DNA of 64,000 nucleotides from positions 1 to 64,000 of the forward strand of contig JAXGGA010003023.1 in NCBI GenBank assembly GCA_038373865.1, in the 5' to 3' direction. Under the pieces are notes generated by a model. That model did not search any database and was not told the origin of the DNA. It saw nothing but the letters and a program-made list of their open reading frames with translations. The translations under genes were made by a program, and so were the position numbers. This document shows, in pieces, positions 50,401 to 62,400 of this stretch. Numbering within the stretch: the first letter of the stretch is position 1; the number at the start of each line of letters is the position of its first letter. The DNA comes from Uloborus plumipes. Lineage: Eukaryota > Arthropoda > Arachnida > Araneae > Uloboridae.

Positions 50401-53400
50401 TTACGAACGCCAAGAAGGCAGCCAGCTGCGTTTTAGGCTCCCTTGCAGTCGCAAGCCGCCGGGAGCGAAACAAAAGGCGCCAATGAAACGTCGTCTACTG
50501 CGGGACCCATCGATGACGTATGTGACACACCTCCGATAAGAAATGCGTCTCGGCTGATAAGACATGCGCGTTAATCAAGCGAAACATTAAAAAGAAAAAA
50601 AAAAGGTGCGGACTATACGGCGCTGCGGATTATACGACGCTTTTTTTTGGGGGGAGCGAAAAAAGGGCGCTGCGGATAATACACCGCTGCGGATTATATA
50701 CAGGAAAATACGGTATAAGAAATGGTTCAATTCTAAAAATGGGCATATGTACTGTTACAAATGCACATCATTTTTATTGTTTGATTATATAGTAAAATAG
50801 GAATAATCTATGTTTTATTGCACAAAATTTGCAAATATCTGCAGACACATGCACGTTTGAGGTTACAAGAAACTCCTTTTTCAGTGCAATGAAGGGTTAG
50901 CTTTAAGATGAAAAGTCACCCAGGAAAACTTCCTTATAAAAAGTTGAATATTCCTATTTTACGTTTCAAGCACAAAGGTATTTATTCAATTTTTATAATT
51001 ATATAGCTAACTGGTTTTTCATTTGGAAGATCAAAAAAGAACTTTTCTTTTTGTTAAGTTACATTTTAGTATCAATTAGAATCGTTAAACTTAACTATGG
51101 GAAATTATATGAGCAAAGTTATGGGAATTTCAGAGATGTTGGAATAAGGAGGAAAAAAAAACCTAAAATAAGCGGAATGATTGCAGTTATGGTTATCTTT
51201 AATAGTAGCATTCCTTTTAGCTGTGTTAGGGAGGTTCAGTAGCCTTTTCAAAAAAATATTCAAAAGTTTCAAACTTTTTTGAAGGGTGATCAGCCCCCCC
51301 CCCTCCCCCCCATAAAGAATCCTTTTTTTTTATGGTTAATTTTTTTTTTGTAGAAATAAAATATCTTACCTCAAAAAACCTTTTACTTTCAACTTTTCAT
51401 GGTATTCATCCTTACTTGCAGAATCTTTCACACAAGCCTCTTCATTCCATTTCAGAGAATGAATCCAACTGCTTCCTTTATCCTCTGATTCAAGTTTCAT
51501 TTCATTTAGCGTAGATGAGTAATTAACAGATGATACTGACTTAAAAGAAAAAAAAGACGAATAAACATGCTGAATTTGCTGTTAGCAATCAAAAATGAAA
51601 AAACTTCGATATAAAGCATCAAAAATGGTTCAGATCAAGTACAGTGAAACTTCTCTAATGCGACCACCCTCCGTTCCGCGAAAAAGTGGTCGTTAAGAGA
51701 GGTGGTCGCTCAAAGAAGTCAACTTAAAAATACCAAAAGAATTTTTCCAAAAATAGAACATTAAATTTTCTACTGCAATAAAAATAAAGAAACATGAAAA
51801 ATACTTGTTTTTATTATATATTGAATTACTGTACAATACAAGCACTAACACTTATGGTTTTTTAAAACTTTCTTGAAATATGAAGAAATTTCAGATTGTT
51901 TCATATTTTTTACTTTTAGTGACACAACTTCTCGTTCGAATCTATTTTTCAACTCTGAAAAAAGAGCGCTAATTTGGATATCTTTCATGCTTTCTGAATT
52001 CTCCATAATAAAATCTATTTGTTCTAAAGTCTGCTGTTTTAAAGTCTGCTCCAACGTTAAAGTAACACGCTTGTTAAACATGTTTTAACATGTACACGAG
52101 AATGGTTACAGAAGTGCACATTTCTCTTGCATGCTCCTTAAATTCGAACCAAAGGTGCTTATCTTACTTAGAATAGAGGACCCTAGGGATTATCAGCAGT
52201 GTGATTTTTCATGTATCACCCCTTCCTTGCACGTGACCTGTTGCTCATCAGTAAACAATGCGTCAAGGTCGACTGACCAGTTTGGAATGTGGATTTTTCT
52301 TCTTCTTTTCTTTTTTGTGGTGAAAAGAATTCAGGAAAATTTTTGGACAAAGGGTAAGACAGTGGTCGTTCATGGAGGTTTGGTTTGGGTTGACTGGTCG
52401 CTTCCAGAAGACTTTTTACATTAAGTAGATAGGCGGAAAAATCGGTGCTTTAGGAAAGTGGTCGTTAACAGAGGTGGTCGCTAAATAGAGGTGGTCGCTT
52501 ACAGAAGTTTCACTGTATATATATATAAAAAATTAAAACATCTACTGATGATACGCTTTAAAGACTTGTTGAGATTTGAGCATTAGAGGAAGCTAAGAAC
52601 CATCATAGTTCAAGTAAATCTATTGAGAGAAAAAGTGAGATGAACAATCACTAAAGACAATTTGAGATTAGTTGAAATTATAAGGTACTTTAAAAACTTG
52701 CATGAGTATTATGGCTGCAGGATAATTGAATTGAGTATTCGTGAGATACTTGAAACATCGTTTATTGCTTACATTTTTACAGAACAGGAACTATATAAAA
52801 GTGTTGCCAAACATAGAAACATAAAATGACAAAACGATAACGATTAACATATGAAACGATATATACAAATACAACAATTCTCCCACGCTTAACAAAAGAG
52901 CCTACATAAGTTGAACAGTTAGTCAGTGTCAAAATCCTGTAAATACGCGGGTTTGCGTCTATCTCTTGATGATCGACGAAGTTGTGCGGTCGAAGGTTGT
53001 AAAGGGGTCGATGGTTGAGTTGACAGTGGAGATGGACTTGATAAGGGTTGTTGAGTTGACGCGTTTGAGCTTTGACTATCTTCTTGATGTAAACTATGTC
53101 TAGAACTGGGAATATTGATCCATAAAGGTGGTTGAGTAGGAATGTCTTCTTTGTCTGGGAACTGGTTTTCATGATGTTTAGCTTCTTGTGTAAATGTGAC
53201 AGTTTTCTTCTTAATTTCAGTTTTCCTTAGTTGGTTTATATGGCGTTTGAATTTGTAGCCATCATCTAATTCTACTTGATAATGTAATTTGCCAAACTTT
53301 TGTATTATTGTTCCGAATTTCCATACATTTTTGTTCTGAATGTAACATCTGGCTTGTACTCGATCTCCCACGCATAATTGTCTTGAGGAAAGCTTCAGTT

Positions 53401-56400
53401 CACAATTTTGCGTGTGCTTAGTTGGTCGAATAGCATCTAGTTGAATACGAATGTTTCGATGTAAGTATAATTCTGCTGGAGTCTTGTTGTTCGATAAGGG
53501 AGTTGCTCTGTATCTAAATAAAATTTCTCGAACTTTAGCATGCATTGACATTGGATAATGTGCCATGGTTTTGAGACGATTTTTCAGGGTTTGTACATTT
53601 CTTTCTGCTAACCCCTTTGTAGCAGGATGTCCGGGAGCAATGAGTTTTTGAAAAATTCCGTTTCTGGTGCAGTAAGACTTGAACTGATCACTTACAAAAA
53701 TTTTGGCATTATCTGATACCATAACGCGTGGATAACCATGGACAGCAAAAATATCAGCTAGCATTTCAATTGTTGAAGTAGAAGTTGGAGTATTTCGAGT
53801 GCTTTTAATCTCCGCCCATCTTGATTTGGCATCTACAACTATCAGAAAGTAATGATCCTGAAAGGGTCCTGCGTAATCTATATGAATGCATTCCCAATTT
53901 TCTGTAGGTGTATCCCAAGGATGTATTTCAGCCTTTGCAGGATGTTTTCACTGCAGCACATGGTTCACATGTTCTAGAGATCCGTTCGATGTCTTTGTCA
54001 AGACCTCTCCAATATACATATCTGCGAGATAGTTGCTTCATTTTCGTAATTCCTACGTGCGTTCTATGTAATTCTTTCAAAATAGACTTTTGGAGGCTTT
54101 TTGGGATTACCACTCTCTGTCCCTTGAATAATATTCCATCTTCCAGGACGTATTCATATGAAAGTTCTAGGCTATTTTGAATGTTTTTCTTGATCTGTGT
54201 TAATTCTTCATCAGCATCTGTTTCTTGACGGATTGTATCGGCGTTTAAGTTTTCGCTTGAAATTTCATTAATTGATATCATACAAACTGTATTTATTTCT
54301 CTGTTAATACTCATGTCATTACTTGAATCTTTTTGAACCATTGGAGCTCTGGACAGGCAGTCGGCATTAACGTTTTCACTACCTTTTTTGAAAGCAATTT
54401 CAAAATCGAATGCTGATAGAAATGTTGCATATCGAAGAAGTCGGCCTGAAGTCATTGGAGGTAGTTTTGTAGTTGGGTTGAAAATTCTGGTTAATGGTCT
54501 ATTATCTGTAGCTAATTTGAAGTGTCTCCCATATAAGTAGTTGAAAAAATGACTTACAGAAAAAATTATTGCAAGTGCTTCCCGATCTAGCTGTGAATAA
54601 TTTTGTTCTGATGCTGTTAAAGATCTTGAAGCAAATGCGATTGGAACTTCTTGGCCTTCTATGACGTGTGCAATAACTCCTGCAACGCCTACCGGACTTG
54701 CATCACATGTAAGTGTAATTGGTAGAGTAGGATCGTATGGAGTTAGAACTTGATCACTGCCAATTTCCTTTTTTAATTTGATGAATGCGGCTTCGCACTG
54801 AACTGTCCATTTAAATTTTGCGTTCTTTCGAAGGAGTTGCCGAAGAGGATACGTAGTGGTTGAATTGTTTGGAAGGAAACGGGAATAATATGTTACCATC
54901 CCTAAGAATCGTCTTACTTCTTCTACGTTCGATGGTCGAGGCATATTCAAAATGGCTTTAGCCTTTTCAGGACTTTTCGAAATTTTGTTGAACTCTACTA
55001 TGTGTCCTAAATATTCGATCTTTTTCTGGAAAAAGGAGCATTTATTCTTGTTTACATGAAGATCGTAACTCTCCAGTCGCTTTAAACACAGTTCTAGGTT
55101 TTCTCGACATTCATTTTTAGTTTTTCCATGTACGATGATGTCATCGAAGTACGACAAGGTTTTTGGTAAGCCTTGGAGAATCTGGTCTATTATCCTGTTG
55201 AATTCACTAGGAGCTGTTTTGATACCAAAAGACAGTCTGTTCATTCGATATGTACCACGGTGTGTTGATATTGTTTGAACGATAGAGCTTGCATCATCTA
55301 CTTGAACGTGAAGATATGCTTTATATAAATCTAGTACACAAAAATAACTCGAATAATCTCTTAAGCTGTTGAGGATTTCATCTATTCTCTTGATCGGGTA
55401 ATTCGCATTGACAAGGCGTGGATTTACGCCAATCTTATAATCAACGCAGAGTCGAATGTTACCATCTGATTTTGGAATTATCACTAGGGGTGATCCCCAA
55501 TCACTTGTCTCAATTTTTGAAATTATGCCTTGTTCTTCCAAAGAGTCCAATTCTTTGTTAACTTTTTCTCGAAGGGCGTAGGGAACATCTCTTTCCTTGT
55601 GGAAAACTGGTTGACTATTTTCTCGAAGATATAATGAAACTTTTACTCCTGGAATGCAGCCTACCTTTTGCTCAAAAATTTTTGGAAAAGAAGAAATAAT
55701 GTCTTCAATGTTATTGATCGACGTAGTTGGAAGTTTTGAATACTGCTCATTCTGGCAATCAATTTGTTGTAGATTTATTTGAAGACGGCGAATCCAACTT
55801 CTGCCTAATATAGCTTTGTATCCTTCTGGAACGACGTACAGTTCTTCCTGAGAAGTTATTCGGTTATAAGTAATATTTACTTTAATCTTCCCATCTGGTT
55901 TGAAAGTATTTCCGGTGTATAATCGAAAAATTACATCAGAATTTTGAAGGATTTTCGCAATGTTGAGTTTGTAGAAATAACTTCGAGGCATGAAAGAAAA
56001 CCCCGAACCAGAATCGACTTCAAATTTTACTTCATGACCTTCAATGTTTACCATAACAAAGTACTTTTCAACATCGCTTTGAAATATTTGAACTATCTCA
56101 TTCACAGCATAAGGATCGAGAACTTCTGCATCATCGATGCAATGCGTGGACTTAGATCGATTTTGATTCTTTTCTTGAATTAGAGTTTTAATGCACACTT
56201 TTTTTACATGTCAGGATTTTTGACAGGATCTACAAAAAAGGTTATTTCTATCACATTTGCATTCCTTGGCAAGGTGATGATTCCGGCCACAACGTATGCA
56301 TAAATTCTTAATCCCGAGCTTTTCGAATTCAATTTTGTTTCGGAAATTTGAACGGTTGACGCTTGACCTTGGTTGAAATGTTGATTTGGCTGGAGTTGGC

Positions 56401-59400
56401 GAGTTGAATTGGCGCGGTTTACGATCGCCACGTCCGTCGTTTCGATTTCTTGAAACTCTCTTTATATTTTCATTCGACTCATTAGTAATAAGCAACTTCT
56501 TTGAAAGTTCTTGACAATTGATTTTTGAAGCTTCTAACGCTATTGCCTTTTTTGCAATTTCATCAAAAGTCAGGGTTTCAGACTGTAGGATCTGCTCTCG
56601 AATTGAAATATCACGAATACCCTGTACAAATTGTGCTCGAAGAAAAATATCGGCTATTGAAGTTTCACATTCGCAAGGAGAAATGAATTCGCAATCGATA
56701 CTATCTCGTCGAAGTGTTGCAATATAATCAGTGATTGACTCATTTTCCGTTTGATATGTTGACAAAAATTTATGTTGAGCTACAAGGACATTCCTTTTAG
56801 GACAAAGATGATCTTCAAATGCTGACATGAGTTCATCATAAGTCAATTCGGTTGGCATCTTTGGCGGAACTAACGCAGCCAACATATTGTAATTAGATGC
56901 GCCAATGGAATTTAGAAGAATTTTAGCGCACAACTCTTTATTTGGCGACAGTTTTTTCATGTCTAAGAAATTTTCAAAACGCTGTTGATAGAACTTGAAA
57001 GATTCTTTTTTAGAGTCAAAACAGTCAAAAGATTGTAAAAATATTGAACTTTCTGACCTTTCATTTGCGTTTGAATATCCGGTCTTTTCCGGTGTTGAAG
57101 AAGGTAACAACTTTTCTAGAAGCATCTGTTGTTGCATTTGAAAAGCAGCCATAAATTGCTTGAACTGTTCGGCATCCATTTTGAAAGTGCGTAGTTCGAA
57201 GAAACTTGATGCTTAAAAGCGAAAGCAAAAAGTCCTAACCGTTGTCTTTGACAACTATTTTAGAATTCATACTTTTTTCTTCACAAAATTTCGCTTTTCA
57301 CCTCGTCGCCACATTATTATGGCTGCAGGATAATTGAATTGAGTATTCGTGAGATACTTGAAACATCGTTTATTGCTTACATTTTTACAGAACAGGAACT
57401 ATACAAAAGTGTTGCCAAACATAGAAACATAAAATGACAAAACGATAACGATTAACATATGAAACGATATATACAAATACAACAATGAGTAAAAAGTAAA
57501 AAGAGTAAATTTGCTACAAAAGAAATATTTCAATCAGCATGGCAGAACCATGTAGGCAATGTAGATAGCAACAAATCATCCAAAATTAGTGAAAAAAAGT
57601 ATTTCTTTTTTAAACTCAGTCTTTGGTGATGAAGTTACGAGAGCAATAATTATCTAAATGAGAAGTGATACAATTCAGCAAATACTTCTCACAAATTTGA
57701 ATTGTCAGATATAATAATGACTAACAATATTAAAAAGAATAAAGGGAAAAAAGGCAACTCAATAACAAGATAGAAAAAGACGAGGAGCAGTCAGTAACTT
57801 TAGGAATAATGATGATTAAGTTCAAGGCATCAACAGTACTGATCAGGAAGTAAATATAATTCCATTATCAGACTTGCCAACCTTACATAGTGGATAAGCA
57901 GGAGAAATAAAAAGAGAAATTGTTGTACTTTAGAACCAGATGGAGGTTAGTACAAATTTGATTGTTTTCAAGTTAGTTAGGCACAAAATGTAGAATTATC
58001 AGAAGATATAAATATAAACATGTTGTAACAATTATATTTTTAAGCCAAAATTTGTTTAAGGAGACTTTAAATATTTTTTGTTGTAGTGAAAATCAGATTC
58101 CCTCCCTTGCTTTAATAGTTATTATGCTGGTTCAACTTTCCCTACTAATCTAAATGCATAACTTTGTAGCGTACTTAGAGAGAACATAACCGAACTTTGT
58201 CCGCCGAGTCACAAGGCTTTTTGATTCAGTGGCCAAAGCACTGGGTTGGTATCACCAAGGTTCCTGGTCTGGCACCACGGGGGGCCATGTCAATCCAGAC
58301 GCCACAAGTGGTGACCCGACTACTCAACAGATGGCGCCATTAACACAACTCAGCACAAGATCCACTTCTCCTGCATCACTCACGTGCGTCCAACCATGGA
58401 TGCGCCTCTTGCCCTGCGGCAGCAACCCTCAGCTACAGTCAGCAGTAACTCTCCCAGCATCAGCAACAACAGCTGCAGCGACATGCAAAACTTCAGTCAG
58501 AATGCCTGGCTCTTTGGCGTCCCGCTCCATCACTAGGAGGGGAGTACGGTGACGTACTCAGAGAGCACATAAGCCAAACTTTATCCGCTGAGGCACAAGG
58601 CATTTTGGTTCAGCGGTCAAAGCACTAAGTTGGCATCACCCAGGTCCTTGGTTCTGGCCCCAACGGGGACAGGGTGGCCCCAAACTAAAATTTTTGGGAG
58701 GGGGAATGTTATGTATAAATTTATATTCTCCATGTGTTATGTACTCTATGATTATTGTTGATTCAACTCAACTCAACTCCAGCACTCCATGTTTCGTTTT
58801 CGACTTCGCAGCGTGCGCGGTACAGCGAGATGTTCTCAACAACATGTAACTCTGTAAATAAAGTAACTGTATTTAACCATCCAGTGCCGCTTCAATCAAT
58901 TCCCTGATTAAAAACATAATAGGGAAAGATTATCAATTTGCCGAATGAAGTGCCAATTTTACCGAATGATAAAGTACAAGCATGCACACATGTCGTACAT
59001 GCATAACATTTAGTGAGAAAAAGCATTAAAAAAATAATTCAAAAAACTAAAAAGAACAAAAAATCTCAATGTTGCTATACCGCCTTCAAATTGCTGAACT
59101 GTCAGCAAAATGTGCCGAATACGGAAATTATTGGGAAGTCCCAGTAACCTCCCTTCTCGGCTCTCCTGACCGGGGACCACATCAATTCGTACGCCACAAC
59201 TTAAAAGACCTCTGATTGTACCCTTGACAAATAAAATTTGATGACTCATTTGATTCCTTAAAAAGCACCCCCCTCCCCCAGATTCAACTCTTAAGCAGGA
59301 GAGTTGGCATGGCTGCCATTATTTTTCACCAATGATTCGTCGAGGATTTGATGCATGTATTTCTATTTAAGAGCTGCAAATTAAAACAATCAATATAAGT

Positions 59401-62400
59401 TTAAAATTCTGTACTAATGCAGTACTTAACAGATCAATAATAAAGTATGAAAATATATAAATACTAATTAATATTATACATACATGAACCAGATCAGAAT
59501 GTACATCTTTATCATCATCTGCATCAGATGCCTTTCCAACACACTGAACTTCATCAGGTTCACTGTCATTAATGAAATCAGACTGTGATTGTGAACTTGA
59601 ATGTTGAATATCTATATTTTCTGCAAAATTCTCAGAATTGCAGAAACTTTCAGCAGATATGCTGGAAAAATTGGATTTGATAGCAGTTTCAAAGGGATGT
59701 TGAACAGTTTCCCTGGAACAATTTATTCTTGCTAATTTTTTAACTTCATTCTTATTTTCGAGGCAGAAATGCAAATTTCTTGAAATGTTACTGAAGGAGT
59801 CTAAAACAAGCTGGTTTGCCCTTTTGCTTGAATCTTTATGCGGAAATATTTGAGACCAATTAGATGCAGCTTTAAAAGTATCATCAATTTTCGCCCTTTT
59901 AAGGGCAGCTGAAAGTGGATTGAATTTTGATTGAACACTTACATCTTCCTTCGAACATGAAGAATTAGAAGATAGATCTGAAGCACAGAAACTAGAATTT
60001 ATTTTAGGAAGTTTAAATTTCTTTTCGCCTGTTTTAGAACAACCAGCTTGGAAGGACTGAATGGAACATTCCACACCAACTTTTTGTGGTGCATTTGAGC
60101 TTTCCTTTTTCAGAAGATTGTCATGCAAATCAGTAAATGAATATGATGATTGAGCAGGAACAGATTTAACTTTAAATGGTGCATTAATATTTTTAGTAAA
60201 AATAAAACAAGGTTTCACTTTCTTCTGTGCATTTCTAGACCCATCTACATGAAATTGATCAGAGCACACAGAAAGTTTAATTTTCTTGCAGGTAATATTT
60301 TCAGGTTTTGAGTCATTGGAAGGAAATTCTGGATTAAAACCTTCTAGTAAAGAAACCGGTTTTCTTTTCAACAGTTTGTTATGTTTATTAAAGTTTTTCT
60401 GCAAGGAATTGTGTTCTTGTTTAAGTGGAGATTCATCAAGCTGTTCAATTAAAGAATCTAAAAAGGAAAAACAACTGAAGTTATTTATAAACTTTACACT
60501 ACTTGAATAGAATATATAAATGCTACAATGAAACACATAAACAAATTGAAAGAAATATGCTACAACAGAAAACCAATAATCAGATGAAACATAACTGAAG
60601 TACTTTTAGTTTTTAATTTTTTTTTTTTTTCGAATAACAGCTTAAATGTGAACTGTTTGTTTATTTTTCACTGATACTCGAGAAAAAAATCTTTAAAATG
60701 ATGGTTTACTTTTGAAGAAAACCATAAAATCCTTTAACACGCACAACCACTTCTCCTAAGTTTGTGTGTGTATGCAGACTTTTGATACTTTACTTTATTG
60801 TATAATTTATTAATGGCCTAATCATAAAATTTTGGTAGGTAAAAATTCTTTCAATGGAGTGTTAAAACTGAATTAAAATTTAAAACAATACTTTCTCTCT
60901 TTATTAAACTTTACTATAGAACACTTTTAAATTTGGCTGTTTTTTTCGCAAAACATTTGTTTTTTTAACTCAACAGTAAGAAACTTTTTAATGATAAGTA
61001 ATATTTATAATACACATAATATATTATGTATAATATAAGAATACGTACAATTCTTTCCGGGACCACGCTAAGCATTCGCCACCTAACCAAATGTGATAAA
61101 ATAGCAGGGGTCTGGCCAGAGGAAATTCGGGTCCGTTAACGGACCCTTCACAAAAATACGATCAAGCAAAACGGACCCTTCACAAAATGCTAATCAAACA
61201 AACGTACATTTCACACATGATTCATTCAAAAAGCAAATCTGAAATCAAAATAATGCATAGCATATTTCTGTGTAAAAGCCCATAACTTTTGGGCCTTTTC
61301 TCAAGTTAAAGAAGGGAATCGTTTATCCGCCAACTTTGCGAAAAAAAAAAGTCGGCACTTCTTGCCTGGTCCTGCGATGCTCGGGCAAGCAAAAAATCTT
61401 TAGTGTAAAATGTAGCACTTTTTGTTGGTTTCTTTTAAAGAAATTAACAACTTAAAAAAGGTAGTTTTGCTTTAATGGTTCTGCTTGTTTGTTTTATCAT
61501 ATGCAAATCAAAGTGGCTTGCTGTGATGTTGCTGTTATAGATTTCTCTGGAAGTGCAGAGTAAGGATTTTTCTCCCTGCTATGAACTTAAACATAAAGAA
61601 AATAATAATAATAGCAATTATCAGCGGAATGAACTTAGAACTGCAAACAGATAGCTAGGGTTGGAGAAAAAATGGGATTGCTTCTGGGTAGAGCGATCAG
61701 CTACTATTTAAAATTAAAATTATCTCCATCTGACGTCTTTGGTGCGATGTTTTGACCTTATTTTGGCAGAAAATTATCTGTTTTTTTTTTCATTTCATTT
61801 ATTTATTTATTTTTTAATGCTTACAAGGGTGGTGTTTTAGTTATATTCAGGAATTATTGTATTTTTGCGTCTTCTAATATTGTTTCCCTACCGTATTTTT
61901 TCCTCCGAATTTTTGGCGAATATGTCGGTGATTATTAATGACATTCATCATATAAACCTGATGAAATGCAGCTCTAAAATTTTTGACTTTAATAAATTAT
62001 TAAACATCGTTTTTATATTTATGATGCTTTCATTTTGAAAAAAGCGATCTCTGCATCCGATATGAAAATCGAATTTTACTTACTTTTCAAGCTAATTACT
62101 CTTTATTAGGAGGCAAATAAATGAAAATTCGCGTTATTTTTTGCTCAGATCATTATTTTAAAATTTTTAAAGCAAAATTAACTGTTCTTTTATTAGTCTA
62201 AATGTTAAACGATCGCTCCATTTTAGTTTTGCATTAATTGTGGAAACAGACATTAATAATACGTTTACTATAGACCTTTGAAATGCAATTGTGAAGAAAA
62301 TTCACCAAAAAAAATTATTTTATGTTCCGTTTTTATGCTTTTGATGTCACTTGAATGATCACTTTGAAAACTGCAATCTCTTTGCATCCACTACAGGAAT

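Larger units (their letters stand above)
52707..57484 (-). mobile_element. Ty3/Gypsy LTR retrotransposon, Mag-like, nearly complete
   Basis: The element is 4778 bp in minus orientation with 170-bp LTRs that differ at one base and a 5-bp target duplication ATGAG (52702-52706 and 57485-57489). The primer-binding site, polypurine tract, gag, protease, reverse transcriptase, RNase H and integrase are all recognisable in the order of Ty3/Gypsy elements, and no env frame is seen. The gag-pol frame has one in-frame TGA and one frameshift. The two zinc knuckles and a tRNA-Ser-type primer site suggest the Mag lineage (inference). It is inserted in the SPIDR exon b-c intron, in the same direction as the gene. 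Confidence 0.95.

Noticed and set aside
52777..53172. 131-codon minus-strand frame overlapping the retrotransposon 3' end
   Set aside because: It overlaps the integrase tail in another frame and runs into the LTR, so it is a shadow frame.
58229..58552. 107-codon plus-strand frame
   Set aside because: Ser/Thr/Pro-rich by composition, no motif, and it lies within the 3' region of a truncated LTR element.
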